Assembly (NCBI GenBank): GCA_027064425.1
Contig: JAMOPO010000057.1
Location: forward strand, 129,352 to 193,351
Reading direction: 5' to 3'
Source: Methanobacteriota archaeon
GTDB lineage: Archaea; JAADCQ01; Methanopyri; Methanopyrales; Methanopyraceae
DNA length: 64,000 nt
Positions 54,248 to 62,985 of the stretch are shown piece after piece; positions within the stretch are counted from its first letter, which is position 1, and each line of letters begins with the position of its first letter. The notes below the pieces were generated by a model that saw nothing but the letters and a program-made list of their open reading frames with translations, was not told where the DNA came from and did not search any database. The translations under genes and the position numbers were made by a program.

Positions 54248-56119
54248 GTGAGGATGCTGCTCATTCACGCGGACGAGATGTCGTTCGAGGCGAAGCAGAA
54301 GACCAAGATCGCGGAGGAAGAGCCCCCGACGAAGGAGGCTGAAGTGGAGGACTGCCTGGTCGTGTTCGCGGCGGTGCAGGAGGCCGACGAGGAGGACCCG
54401 GAGGCGACCGCCGAGGCGGCTGTAAAGGAGGTGGAGGACGTCGCGGGCGAGCTCAAGGTCGATCGGATCGTCCTGTACCCGTACGCGCACCTCGTGGAGG
54501 ATCTCGCCTCCCCGGACGCGGCGGTTGAGGTGCTGAAGCGAATGGAGGAGCTCCTGCGGGAGCGCGGCTACGAGGTCGTGCGGGCGCCTTTCGGCTGGTA
54601 CAAGGCGTTCCGGCTGGCCTGCAAGGGCCACCCGCTGTCGGAGCTGTCCCGGACGGTCACTCCGGAGGCGGTGGAGGAGGAAGAGCGGGAGGTGGAGTCG
54701 GAGTTCAAGGTGTACGTGGACGGCGAGCTGGTGAGCGTGGAGGACGTGGACCTGTCGGAGCTCCCGGGGGACTTCCGGCAGCTGGTGCTGCACGAGCTGG
54801 GCGAGGAGCGGGAGGCCAGTGGCGAGGAGCCGGCACACGTGCGGATGATGCGGGAGAAGGGGATCTGTGATCACGAGCCGGCGGCGGACGTGGGTCACGT
54901 TCGATGGTACCCGTACGGGCACGTGATCCGGCGGTGCCTGGCGGAGTACGTGGAGGATCTGATGGCGGAGATGGGCGCGGCGGTCGTGGAGACGCCGGTG
55001 ATGTACGACCTGGGCGAGGAGGCCATCCGGGAGCACGCGGACCGGTTCGGCGAGCGGCAGTACCGGATGCGGGCGGGCAACCGGGCGCTGATGCTCCGGT
55101 ACGCGGCCTGCTTCGGGGCGTTCCGGCTGCTGTCCGACACAACGCTGAGCCGGCGTCACTTGCCGTTCAAGGTGTACGAGCTGTCGCACAGCTTCCGGCT
55201 GGAGCAGAGCGGTGAGGTGGTCGGGCTGAAGCGGCTGCGGGCGTTCACGATGCCGGACCTGCACACGGTGTGCGCCGACATGGACCAGGCGGTGGAGGAG
55301 TTCCTGGAGCAGGCGAGGCTGTGCCTGGAGGTGGGTAGGGAGCTGGGGCTGGAGTACGAGGTCGTGCTGCGGGTCACGGAGGACTTCCTGGACGAGCGAC
55401 CCGAGGTGCTCGAGGAGCTGGCCGAGGCCGTGGAGGAGGTGTACGGGGACTCCAAGCCGATCCTCGTGGAGGTGCTCTCCGAGCGGAAGCACTACTGGGA
55501 GTGCAAGGTGGACTTCGCGTTCATCGACAGCCTGGGTCGGCCCATCGAGAACCCGACCGTGCAGATCGACGTGGAGAGCGGGGAACGGTTCGGCATCACG
55601 TTCGCGGACGAGTCCGGGGAGGAGCGGCACCCGGTGATCCTGCACTGCTCGCCCACGGGCAGCCTGGAGCGGGTGATCTGCGCGCTGCTCGAGAACCAGC
55701 AGAAGCTGTTCGAGCGGGAGGAGCGGCTGCCCACGCTGCCGACCTGGCTGTCCCCCGTGCAGGTGCGGGTGATCCCGGTGTCCGAGAAGGTGCTAGACGA
55801 AGCGGAGAAGGTGGCCGAGCGGCTGCGGAAGGAGGGGTTCCGGGTCGACCTGGACGATCGGGACGAGCCCGTGGGCAGGAAGATCCGGGATGCGGGCAAG
55901 GAGTGGGTGCCCTACGTGGTGGTGATCGGGGAGGAGGAGGTGGAGAAGGGCACGCTGTCGGTGACGATCCGGGCGGAGTCGACGCTGGAGGAGCAGAAGC
56001 GGGTGGAGATGACGCTCGAAGAGCTCATTGAGCGGCTCGAGCGGGAGACGGAGGGCAAGCCCAGGGTGCCGCTGACGCTACCGGAGCGGCTCAGCGAGCG
56101 GCCGCGGTTCGGGCACTGA
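54248..56119 (+). CDS. thrS: Threonyl-tRNA synthetase, archaeal type
   Basis: 623 residues. The N-terminal domain (1-140, MLLIHADEMSFEAKQKT, ending GWYKAFRLACKGHPLSE) is the archaeal editing domain related to D-aminoacyl-tRNA deacylase. The class II core has motif 2 in KVYELSHSFRLEQSGEVVGLKRLRAFTMPDLH and motif 3 in HCSPTGSLERVI; the anticodon domain is at the end. GTG 54248 gives the usual start; ATG 54254 is close. Confidence 0.97.
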   Translation: MRMLLIHADEMSFEAKQKTKIAEEEPPTKEAEVEDCLVVFAAVQEADEEDPEATAEAAVKEVEDVAGELKVDRIVLYPYAHLVEDLASPDAAVEVLKRMEELLRERGYEVVRAPFGWYKAFRLACKGHPLSELSRTVTPEAVEEEEREVESEFKVYVDGELVSVEDVDLSELPGDFRQLVLHELGEEREASGEEPAHVRMMREKGICDHEPAADVGHVRWYPYGHVIRRCLAEYVEDLMAEMGAAVVETPVMYDLGEEAIREHADRFGERQYRMRAGNRALMLRYAACFGAFRLLSDTTLSRRHLPFKVYELSHSFRLEQSGEVVGLKRLRAFTMPDLHTVCADMDQAVEEFLEQARLCLEVGRELGLEYEVVLRVTEDFLDERPEVLEELAEAVEEVYGDSKPILVEVLSERKHYWECKVDFAFIDSLGRPIENPTVQIDVESGERFGITFADESGEERHPVILHCSPTGSLERVICALLENQQKLFEREERLPTLPTWLSPVQVRVIPVSEKVLDEAEKVAERLRKEGFRVDLDDRDEPVGRKIRDAGKEWVPYVVVIGEEEVEKGTLSVTIRAESTLEEQKRVEMTLEELIERLERETEGKPRVPLTLPERLSERPRFGH

Positions 56120-56121
56120 GC

Positions 56122-56613
56122 TCAGGACTCCCGCTCCATCGCCACGATCCCCGTCCTGGCGATCTCCACGATGCTCCCGATGTCCTTCATGAGCTCCAGC
56201 AGGGACTCCACGTCCCGCGGCTCACCCACGATCTCCACCGTGATCGTCTCCCGCCCCACGTCCACCACCTCAGCGCCCGCGGCCCGGGCCAGCTCGGCCG
56301 CCCGAGCCCGGTCCTTCGTCTTGATCTTCACCAGCGCCAGCTGACGCTCCACGGTGCGCTCCGGGTCCAGCTCCGAGACCTTGATCACGTCGATAAGCTT
56401 GTTAAGTTGCTTCACGACCTGCTCGATGGTCCTATCGTCACCGCGCACCGTGAGCGTCATCCGCGCGAGCCCCTCGCGCTCCGACGGCCCCTCCGCGATC
56501 GAGTCGATGTTGAACCCACGACGCCGGAACAGCCCCGAGACCCGCTGCATGACCCCGGGCCGATCCCGCACCAGGACCGACAGGATCCTCCGCTTCTGCT
56601 CCCCCTCCGCCAT
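56122..56613 (-). CDS. ilvN: Acetolactate synthase small (regulatory) subunit
   Basis: 163 residues with an ACT domain (ILSVLVRDRPGVMQRVSGLFRRRGFNIDSIAEGPSE, then ARMTLTVRGDDRTIEQVVKQLNKLIDVIKV) and the ALS small-subunit C-terminal domain. It confers valine inhibition on IlvB. ATG 56613. Its stop is 2 bp from the thrS stop, inside a CTGAGCTCAG palindrome. ilvB is 12 kb away. Confidence 0.95.
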   Translation of the reverse strand: MAEGEQKRRILSVLVRDRPGVMQRVSGLFRRRGFNIDSIAEGPSEREGLARMTLTVRGDDRTIEQVVKQLNKLIDVIKVSELDPERTVERQLALVKIKTKDRARAAELARAAGAEVVDVGRETITVEIVGEPRDVESLLELMKDIGSIVEIARTGIVAMERES

Positions 56614-56737
56614 CCAGCCGACCCCCGGCCCCGGGCCCCGGGGAGCCTTTTCTGGGTAACACCCCGGGATGATGCAGGCCCTCCCTACCCGAAGCTCGAT
56701 GAGGAGCCAGCCCTTTCGCTGACCCGGGGGACCGGAC

Positions 56738-57508
56738 TTGGACCGCCCCGTGGACGCGCACTGCCACCTCTGCTTCGACCACTTCAAGGGCGAGGAGGAG
56801 GACGTCGTCGAGCGCGCCCGCGACCGAATCCTTCGAATGTACGACTGCGGCGTCACCCCGGGCACCGCCCGACGGACGCTCGAGCTGGCCCGCCGGTTCG
56901 ACGGCTTCGTCTTCCCCACGATCGGTCTGCACCCGCCGAGGGCCCCGAGGATGCAGGACCGAGTCATCGACGAGGTGGTGGAGATCATCCGGGAGCATGC
57001 GGACGAGCTGGCGGCGATCGGCGAGATCGGGCTGGACTACCACTACATCAAGCGGGCCGACGAGCGCGAGTGCATGCGGGAAGTCTTCGAGCGGTTCCTG
57101 AGACTCGCCGAGGAGCTCGACAAGCCGGTCGTCATCCACGCTCGGGAGGCGGAGGAGGACGCCTTCGAGATCCTGCAGGAGTACGACGTGACCGCGATGT
57201 TCCACTGCTACGACGGCCCGCCGGAGCTGGCCCGGAGGATCGCGGAGGAGGGGCACTACGTCTCCTTCTCCACCATCCTCATCATCCGCGGCCTCACCAA
57301 CCGCACCCGGGAGCTGATCGAGTCGGTGCCGCTCGAGCGCATCCTGACGGAGACGGACAGCCCTTACCTCTCGCCCGAGAAGGGGAGGCGGAACGAGCCC
57401 AAGAACGTCTGGAGGGTCGTGGAGCTGGTGGCGGAGGTGAAGGGGGAGCCGGTGGGTAAGGTGGTGGAGGCCACCGCCAAGAACGCCCTCGACTTCTACG
57501 ACCGGTAG
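56738..57508 (+). CDS. TatD-family metal-dependent hydrolase
   Basis: 256 residues. Metal ligands are D-A-H-C-H near the start, Glu in GEIGLDYHYI, His in VVIHAREAEEDAF and FHCYDGP, and Asp in ETDSPYLSP. TatD proteins are DNases or D-Tyr-tRNA/other hydrolases; archaeal members with this layout have no settled substrate. TTG 56738. 5S rRNA follows on the same strand. Confidence 0.9.
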   Translation: MDRPVDAHCHLCFDHFKGEEEDVVERARDRILRMYDCGVTPGTARRTLELARRFDGFVFPTIGLHPPRAPRMQDRVIDEVVEIIREHADELAAIGEIGLDYHYIKRADERECMREVFERFLRLAEELDKPVVIHAREAEEDAFEILQEYDVTAMFHCYDGPPELARRIAEEGHYVSFSTILIIRGLTNRTRELIESVPLERILTETDSPYLSPEKGRRNEPKNVWRVVELVAEVKGEPVGKVVEATAKNALDFYDR

Positions 57509-57516
57509 GAAAAAAC

Positions 57517-57524
57517 TATAAATA
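57517..57524 (+). promoter_or_regulatory. TATA box of 5S rRNA
   Basis: TATAAATA preceded by an A-rich BRE, centred 28 bases before the 5S 5' end. Confidence 0.75.
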
Positions 57525-57547
57525 GAGGGGCCGGGCCGGCGCGAAAT

Positions 57548-57670
57548 GGCGGCGGCCACAGCGGCCGGGGCCACACCCGGGCTACATCTCGAACCCGGAA
57601 GTTAAGCCCGGCCGCGTCCCGGGTGGTACTGCGCTCCGAGAGGGCGCGGGAAGCCCGGGATGCCGCCGCC
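57548..57670 (+). rRNA. 5S ribosomal RNA
   Basis: About 123 nt. Terminal helix arms GGCGGCGGC (57548-57556) and GCCGCCGCC (57662-57670) pair. The conserved loop region CATCTCGAACCCGGAAGTTAAGC and the GGTGGTACTGC-like segment are present. It has its own TATA box and stands alone, not linked to 16S or 23S. A dispersed palindrome begins 13 nt after its 3' end. Confidence 0.95.
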
Positions 57671-57683
57671 GTCCTTCCCGAAA

Positions 57684-57706
57684 ATCGTTATGAAAGTCGT
57701 AACGAT
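57684..57706. repeat. Dispersed palindrome, copy 5
   Basis: ATCGTTATGA, AAG, TCGTAACGAT, directly after 5S rRNA and flanked by GTCC and GGAC that extend the stem. Confidence 0.8.
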
Positions 57707-57718
57707 GGGGGACGGCGG

Positions 57719-57943
57719 GTGAAGGTCAACCGCGCCGCCCAGCTCTCCGCGATCGCCCTCCTCGCGGCGCTGGCCGTCGCGTTCGCGGGCGGCCCGCGCT
57801 GGCCCGTAGGCGTGCTCTCACTGATCGTAGGCGCCCTGGACCTCGTGATCTGCGCCCGCCGAGGCGGAGACCGGGTGATGGGCCTCATGGGGCTACTGCT
57901 ACTGATGGTCGGCGCCGTCGTGCTGACCGGGCGCGCGAGGTGA
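57719..57943 (+). CDS. Small two-helix membrane protein
   Basis: 74 residues with two or three hydrophobic segments (LSAIALLAALAVAFAGG, VGVLSLIVGALDLVICA, VMGLMGLLLLMVGAVVLTG) and basic ends. No family recognised. The GTG at 57719 starts 12 bases after the palindrome that follows 5S rRNA. The archaemetzincin gene starts 6 bp later. Confidence 0.7.
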   Translation: MKVNRAAQLSAIALLAALAVAFAGGPRWPVGVLSLIVGALDLVICARRGGDRVMGLMGLLLLMVGAVVLTGRAR

Positions 57944-57949
57944 ATCAGC

Positions 57950-58498
57950 ATGGCGGAGGGCGGGCTGGTCATCGGGCTCGTGGAGATGGGGCCCCGAGTC
58001 CCGGAGCTCGAGGAGATCCGCAGGAGGCTCGCCCGGCACTTGGAGAAGTATCTAGGACCGGTGGAGGTTCGGCACTTCAGGGAGGACCTGCCGGAGTACG
58101 CGTACTCCGAGATCCGCGGTCAGTACCTCGCGAGGGCCCTGCTGGACCGACTCTCGAAGGTGGATGGCGACTGCCACCGCGTCGTGGGTCTCACGAGGGA
58201 GGACCTGTACGCCCCCGGGCTGAACTTCGTGTTCGGCCAGGCCCGGGTCAACGGCAGGGAGGCCGTGGTCTCGGTGGCTCGACTGCTGGACGAGGACCGC
58301 GAGCGCTACCTGAGCCGGGTGGTGAAGGAGGTCACGCACGAGCTCGGCCACACCTTCGGGCTGGGCCACTGCGACGACCCGTCGTGCGTGATGAGCTTTT
58401 CCAACACCGTGCTGGATGTAGATCGAAAGAGCCCCGACTTCTGCGATCGGTGCGCCCTGGCCCTTCGGGAGGGTCTGAACCGGTGCCTCAGGAGGTGA
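57950..58498 (+). CDS. amzA: Archaemetzincin
   Basis: 182 residues. The long zinc motif HELGHTFGLGHCDDPSCVMSFSN (about 127-149) with C-D-R-C downstream is diagnostic: three His ligands, the Met turn, and four Cys that bind a second zinc. It is a cytosolic metallopeptidase of unknown substrate. ATG 57950. rimI begins 5 bp after its stop. Confidence 0.95.
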   Translation: MAEGGLVIGLVEMGPRVPELEEIRRRLARHLEKYLGPVEVRHFREDLPEYAYSEIRGQYLARALLDRLSKVDGDCHRVVGLTREDLYAPGLNFVFGQARVNGREAVVSVARLLDEDRERYLSRVVKEVTHELGHTFGLGHCDDPSCVMSFSNTVLDVDRKSPDFCDRCALALREGLNRCLRR

Positions 58499-58503
58499 GG
58501 CCC

Positions 58504-58983
58504 GTGGTCGAGTACACGGACCGCGAGGGTCGTCGGGTCATCGTGCGGCGGGCGCGCCGGGATGATATCCCTGAGATCACCGAGATCGAGGAGCTGGCGT
58601 TCCCGAAGTCCCCGTACCCCACCTACGTCTTCCTGTACAACCTGTCGAACAACCCGGACGGGTTCCTCGTCGCGGAGGTCTCCGGGCGGGTCGTGGGTTA
58701 CATCATCTTCGAGACGCGTCCGTGGTTGAACGAGGGACACATCGTCTCGATCGCGGTGCACCCGGACCATAGACGGCGCGGGATCGGGACCATCCTCATG
58801 AAGGAGGCGGAGCGGAGGATCGCCGAGCGAGGGTACGACGTGGTCCGGCTGGAGGTTCGAGAGTCCAACTTCGGCGCGCGTCGGTTCTACGAGCGGTTGG
58901 GATACGAGGTGGAGCGTCGGGAGCCCGGCTACTACTCGGACGGCGAGACGGCCGTCATCATGGTCAAGCGGCTGAGGAAATAG
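58504..58983 (+). CDS. rimI: N-terminal acetyltransferase RimI/Ard1-like
   Basis: 159 residues, GNAT fold. VRRARRDDIPEITEIEELAFPKSPYPTYVFLY opens the domain; HIVSIAVHPDHRRRGIGTILMKEAERR is the acetyl-CoA loop (R-x-x-G-I-G), and LEVRESNFGARRFYERLGYEVERREPGYY is the peptide site. The archaeal enzyme acetylates protein N-termini. GTG 58504. Its stop codon lies inside a dispersed palindrome. Confidence 0.93.
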   Translation: MVEYTDREGRRVIVRRARRDDIPEITEIEELAFPKSPYPTYVFLYNLSNNPDGFLVAEVSGRVVGYIIFETRPWLNEGHIVSIAVHPDHRRRGIGTILMKEAERRIAERGYDVVRLEVRESNFGARRFYERLGYEVERREPGYYSDGETAVIMVKRLRK

Positions 58984-59002
58984 TTACGACACTCGTAACG
59001 AT
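58980..59002. repeat. Dispersed palindrome, copy 6
   Basis: ATAGTTACGA, CAC, TCGTAACGAT. It contains the rimI stop and lies 8 nt 3' of the tRNA-Arg CCA end on the minus strand. Confidence 0.8.
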
Positions 59003-59010
59003 TCCGGGGC

Positions 59011-59087
59011 TGGTGGCCCCGCCGGGATTTGAACCCGGGCTACGGGCTCCGCAGGCCCGCGTCCTATCCAGGCTAGACTGCGGGGCC
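59011..59087 (-). tRNA. tRNA-Arg (GCG), with C at position 8 and encoded CCA
   Basis: 77 nt including CCA. The acceptor stem is GGCCCCG/CGGGGCC, the anticodon loop CTGCGGA gives anticodon GCG, and the T loop is TTCAAAT. Position 8 (plus-strand base 59080) is C on the tRNA strand, so it too needs C-to-U editing. A dispersed palindrome begins 8 nt after the CCA, as at tRNA-Ala. Confidence 0.96.
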
Positions 59088-59117
59088 TCCTCCCGGCCCG
59101 GTGCCCTCCCGGACCGG

Positions 59118-59126
59118 CTTAAAAAA
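59118..59126 (-). promoter_or_regulatory. TATA-like element for tRNA-Arg
   Basis: TTTTTTAAG on the minus strand, about 35 bases before the tRNA 5' end. Confidence 0.55.
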
Positions 59127-59187
59127 CCTGTGGTGGGATCGGGGCCCCGAAACCGCGCTCCCGGGCGCGCCGAGGCCACCCCGACCG

Positions 59188-59197
59188 GTTTAAAAAA
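59188..59197 (+). promoter_or_regulatory. TATA-like element for the GltS FMN-domain gene
   Basis: GTTTAAAAAA, about 52 bases before GTG 59245. Confidence 0.5.
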
Positions 59198-59244
59198 GGG
59201 CACTTCAGGGGACGGTCACGACCCGAGCCCGGGGGAGGCCCCCG

Positions 59245-60471
59245 GTGTGGTGGCGCGACCACGTCAAGGAGATCCAGCGGAAAGCCGAGACCGGTGAGTA
59301 CGTGGTTCGAGGCTTCGGGACGAGCCGGAAGGTGCCTCACTTCGACGACCTGGTTATCCTGCCCGCGCAGGTCTCTCGACCGCCCATCGACAAGTACCGG
59401 GAACCGTGCAAGACGAAGACCGTGCTCGGCGACCGGTTCGCCGAGCGACCCCTCAAGCTGGACACCCCCGTTCTCGTCGGGGCGATGTCCTTCGGCGCCC
59501 TGAGCCGGGAGGCCAAGATCGCGATCGCGAGGGGCACGGCCAAGGTGGGGACCGCGACCAACACCGGCGAGGGCGGCATGCTACCCGAGGAGCGCGAGGA
59601 GGCGAAGTGGCTCATCGCCCAGTACGCGTCCGGCCGGTTCGGCGTGTCCGCCGAGTATCTCAACGCGGCGGACGCGATCGAGATCAAGATCGGGCAGGGT
59701 GCCAAGCCGGGCATGGGCGGCCACCTGATGGGTGAGAAGGTGACCAAGGAGATCGCCGAGATCCGCGGCATCCCCGAGGGCACCGACGCGCTCTCGCCCT
59801 CCCGGCACATGGACATCGTCGGGCCCGAGGACCTCAAGATGAAGATCGAGCAGCTCCGCGAGATCACGGACTGGAAGGTCCCGATCATCGTCAAGTACAG
59901 CCCCGGCCGCGTCAAGGAGGACGTCAAGATCGCGGCCAAGGCCGGGGCCGACATCATCGCAATCGACGGCATGCAGGGCGGCACCGGCGCCTCGCCCGAG
60001 GTCGCGACGGAGAACGCCGGAATCCCCACCATCGCCGCCCTCGTCCAGGCCGTCGAGGCCCTCAACGAGATCGGCCTCCGCGACGAGGTCGACATCATCA
60101 TCTCGGGCGGGATCCGGGACGGGGCCGACGTGGCCAAGGCCCTCGCCCTCGGGGCCGACGCCGTGTACGTCTGCACCGGCGTCCTCATCGCCATGGGCTG
60201 CACCGCCTGCATGCAGTGCCACTCCGGACAGTGCCCGAAGGGCATCTGCACCCAGGACCCCGAGCTCCGCAAGAACCTCGACATCGACGAGGCCGCCGAA
60301 CGCGTCGCCAACTACCTCAAGGTCATCACGGAGGAGTGCAAGATGCTCGCCCAGCTCGCCGGTAAGACCGACGTGCACAACCTTGAGAAGGAGGACCTCC
60401 GAGCCCTCTCCGAGGACGTCGCCCGCATCACCGGCGTCAAGATGGCCGGCTCCGACGTCGAGCTCGCCTAG
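59245..60471 (+). CDS. Glutamate synthase FMN-domain protein (archaeal type)
   Basis: 408 residues, only the central FMN/Fe-S domain of glutamate synthase. Features are VLVGAMSFGALSREAKIAIARG, TATNTGEGGMLPEER, EIKIGQGAKPGMGGHL, IAIDGMQGGTGASPEVA and ISGGIRDGADVAKALALGADAVY. The Cys group CTACMQCHSGQCPKGIC binds the 3Fe-4S cluster. The glutaminase and beta parts are separate in archaea and not seen here. GTG 59245. Confidence 0.92.
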   Translation: MWWRDHVKEIQRKAETGEYVVRGFGTSRKVPHFDDLVILPAQVSRPPIDKYREPCKTKTVLGDRFAERPLKLDTPVLVGAMSFGALSREAKIAIARGTAKVGTATNTGEGGMLPEEREEAKWLIAQYASGRFGVSAEYLNAADAIEIKIGQGAKPGMGGHLMGEKVTKEIAEIRGIPEGTDALSPSRHMDIVGPEDLKMKIEQLREITDWKVPIIVKYSPGRVKEDVKIAAKAGADIIAIDGMQGGTGASPEVATENAGIPTIAALVQAVEALNEIGLRDEVDIIISGGIRDGADVAKALALGADAVYVCTGVLIAMGCTACMQCHSGQCPKGICTQDPELRKNLDIDEAAERVANYLKVITEECKMLAQLAGKTDVHNLEKEDLRALSEDVARITGVKMAGSDVELA

Positions 60472-60486
60472 GGGCCCCGCCCCCAC

Positions 60487-61053
60487 TTGATCCTCATCGT
60501 CGACAACCACGGCCAGTACGTCCACCTCATCCGCAAGAACTACGACTACCTCGACATCCCCGCCGAGATCGTCCCCAACACCACCGACCCGGACGACATC
60601 CGCCGCCGCGCCGACGGCGTGATCATCAGCGGCGGACCCTCCCGAGACCGCGCCGGCAACTCCCGCGAGATCATCGAAGAACTCGCCGGAGAGCTCCCCA
60701 TCCTCGGCATCTGCCTCGGCCACCAGCTCATGGCCGAGGTCTTCGGCGGCGAGGTCGACTGGGCCGCCGGCCGCGAGGAGTACGCCCGCACCGAGATCGA
60801 GATCCTCGACCACGAGGGCATTTTCGAGGGGTTGCCCGACCGCATCACCGCCTGGGCCTCGCACAAGGACGAGGTCAAGGAGGTGCCGGACGAGTTCATC
60901 GTCACCGCGCGCTCCGACAAGTGCGAGGTCGAGGCCATGCGCCACGAGGACCTGCCGCTGTACGGCGTCCAGTTCCACCCCGAGCTGAAGTTCACTGAGT
61001 ACGGGACGGACATCCTGAAGAACTTCGCCAGGCTGTGCCGGGCGGAGCAATGA
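60487..61053 (+). CDS. guaAA: GMP synthase glutaminase subunit
   Basis: 188 residues, the separate class I amidotransferase subunit typical of archaea. ILGICLGHQLMAEVFGG carries the nucleophile Cys, and YGVQFHPELKFTEYG the catalytic His and Glu. It feeds ammonia to GuaAB, which is not here. The TTG at 60487 is 15 bp after the GltS-like gene. Confidence 0.94.
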   Translation: MILIVDNHGQYVHLIRKNYDYLDIPAEIVPNTTDPDDIRRRADGVIISGGPSRDRAGNSREIIEELAGELPILGICLGHQLMAEVFGGEVDWAAGREEYARTEIEILDHEGIFEGLPDRITAWASHKDEVKEVPDEFIVTARSDKCEVEAMRHEDLPLYGVQFHPELKFTEYGTDILKNFARLCRAEQ

Positions 61054-61075
61054 GCCCACCGCGGGGGGAGAGCCG

Positions 61076-62371
61076 ACGAAGTTCGGATTCTTCACGCTGC
61101 TAGGGTACGCCGCGCTGCTCCTGACCCTGGGGGCGATCGTCGCCAGACTGTCGGAGGAGGCCCACCTCCCCGACATCCCCTTCCTACTCCTCCTCGGATT
61201 CCTGCTGGGCCCGGTGACCGGCATCATCAAGCCCGAGCACGCCCAACAGATGTTCCCGTTCCTGGGAACGCTGGGCCTCATCGTCGTCCTCCTCGACGGC
61301 GGCTTCGAGATCAGCATCGACGTCCTACGAAAGGTGGCCACCCTCGTAGCCAAGCTCGACCTGCTCACCCTGACGATCACCGCCGGCCTCTCCTCCGTAC
61401 TGTTCAACGTCGCGTTCGGCGCGGACCCCCTCAGCCCGATCGGATTCCTCTACGGATCCATCACGTGCGCCACCGACCCAGCCACCCTCATCCCCGTGTT
61501 CTCCAAGCTGAACGTCCCGGCCGAGATCTCCACCACCCTCATCGCCGAGAGCGTGTTCAACGACCCGCTCGGCGTCGTGCTGACCAAGGTCTCAATGTCC
61601 ACGCTCGGCGTGGGCACGGCCCACAACCCGATCCTGATGTTCCTGTCACTCGCGGTGGGCGGCGCCGCCTCCGGACTGATCGCGGGCGCGGCACTGGAGC
61701 GACTGCTGGTCCGAGAACCGTTCAAAGAGTACGTCGTCCCGATCACCATCGGCGTGGCCCTCGCCACCTGGTACGCCTGCGAAGACATCGCCCCCCACCT
61801 GACCGGGTACGAGCTCAGCGGATTCATGGCCGTGGCCGTGCTGGGGATGTACGTGGGCAACCGGCTCACCCGATACGAGCACCTGAGGGACGACCTACGA
61901 TTCCTCAAGGAGTTCATGGAGGAGCTCTCCACGGTCACCCGCATCATCATCTTCACCACGCTGGGCGCCTGCGTCAGCCTCCCACTGCTGAAACAGCACT
62001 GGCTCGGAGGCCTCCTGTGCGCGCTCGGCAACATCTTCGTGGCGCGACCGATCGGAGTGCTCGCGGGCACCTACGCGCCCCCGAGGGAGAACGTGACGAT
62101 CAACGAGCGGATCTACCTCGCCCTGGAAGGACCGAGGGGCGTCGTCCCCGCGGCGCTGGCGGGCACCGTTTACACCAAGATCACCGGCCACGCCCACGCC
62201 ATCCCACCCACCATCACCCAAAAAATGCCCCCGCACACGCTCGCGGGCACCATCCTGGTCGCGACCTTCCTCACCATCCTGCTCAGCGTGGTCCTCGAGG
62301 CCACCTGGGCGAGACCACTGTCCAAACTACTCCTCGAAGAACGACCCCTCGAAGAACACCGACCCGAATGA
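61076..62371 (+). CDS. Na+/H+ antiporter, CPA1/NhaP type
   Basis: About 431 residues with 12 or so membrane segments. ITCATDPATLIPVF and SVFNDPLGVVLTKV are the ion-binding elements (the N-D pair as in NhaP). The first membrane helix (KFGFFTLLGYAALLLTLGAIVARLSEEAHLPDIPFLLLLGFLLGP) lies upstream of the first conventional start (GTG 61214) in an open frame without ATG/GTG/TTG. ACG 61076 follows GGGGGGAG by 5 bases; CTG 61097 is the other choice. I take ACG. Confidence 0.85.
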   Translation, partial: TKFGFFTLLGYAALLLTLGAIVARLSEEAHLPDIPFLLLLGFLLGPVTGIIKPEHAQQMFPFLGTLGLIVVLLDGGFEISIDVLRKVATLVAKLDLLTLTITAGLSSVLFNVAFGADPLSPIGFLYGSITCATDPATLIPVFSKLNVPAEISTTLIAESVFNDPLGVVLTKVSMSTLGVGTAHNPILMFLSLAVGGAASGLIAGAALERLLVREPFKEYVVPITIGVALATWYACEDIAPHLTGYELSGFMAVAVLGMYVGNRLTRYEHLRDDLRFLKEFMEELSTVTRIIIFTTLGACVSLPLLKQHWLGGLLCALGNIFVARPIGVLAGTYAPPRENVTINERIYLALEGPRGVVPAALAGTVYTKITGHAHAIPPTITQKMPPHTLAGTILVATFLTILLSVVLEATWARPLSKLLLEERPLEEHRPE

Positions 62372-62392
62372 CCACCACGCGGGGGCCGCACC

Positions 62393-62938
62393 CTGACGCC
62401 CGAAACCCCGCCGGAAACACCGACCGAAGACCACCTCAAGCGGGCACCGAAACGACTCACCCTCGCCATCATCACCATCAGCACCAGCAGGTTCGAGCAG
62501 GCCGCCCGCGGCGACGACCCCGACGACCCCTCCGGCGACACCCTGCAACGGAAGCTCGAAGAGGCCGGCCACGAGGTCCACTACCGGCTCCTGATCCCCG
62601 ACCAGCCCGACATGATCACCGGCGCCGTCAAGTGGCTCACCGAGCGCGCCCACGCCATCATCACCACCGGCGGCACCGGCATCACCCCCACCGACACGAC
62701 CATCGAGGCCCTCGAACGCATCGCCGACAAGCGCGTCCCCGGCTTCGGCGAGCTCTTCCGCCGCCACTCCGAGGAGGAGCTCGGCGCCCACGCCGCCCTC
62801 ACCCGAGCCGAGATGTACGTCGTGAACCGGACCCCCGTCGCCTGCCTACCCGGCTCACCCCACGCCGCCGAGCTCGGCGCCGAGCTCCTCCTCGAGCTAC
62901 TCCCCCACGCCGTCACCCACGCCCGAGGCAAGGCCTGA
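62393..62938 (+). CDS. moaB: Molybdenum cofactor protein MoaB/MogA
   Basis: 181 residues. KRLTLAIITISTSR opens the fold, AHAIITTGGTGITPTDTT is the nucleotide/MPT-binding motif, and VACLPGSPHAAELG the C-terminal loop. It adenylates molybdopterin. The conserved first third lies before the first ATG (62612) in a frame with no ATG, GTG or TTG back to the antiporter stop; CTG 62393 follows GGGGG by 7-8 bases. Methanopyrus needs this cofactor for tungsten formylmethanofuran dehydrogenase. Confidence 0.88.
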   Translation: MTPETPPETPTEDHLKRAPKRLTLAIITISTSRFEQAARGDDPDDPSGDTLQRKLEEAGHEVHYRLLIPDQPDMITGAVKWLTERAHAIITTGGTGITPTDTTIEALERIADKRVPGFGELFRRHSEEELGAHAALTRAEMYVVNRTPVACLPGSPHAAELGAELLLELLPHAVTHARGKA

Positions 62939-62985
62939 GCGGCGGGCCCAGCGACGAGAAGGGCGACGGAAGGCGGGAGACCACC

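Noticed and set aside
62462-62485. TCACCCTCGCCATCATCAC as a C/D box pair
   Set aside because: The D-box position reads GTGA rather than CTGA and it lies in the moaB frame.
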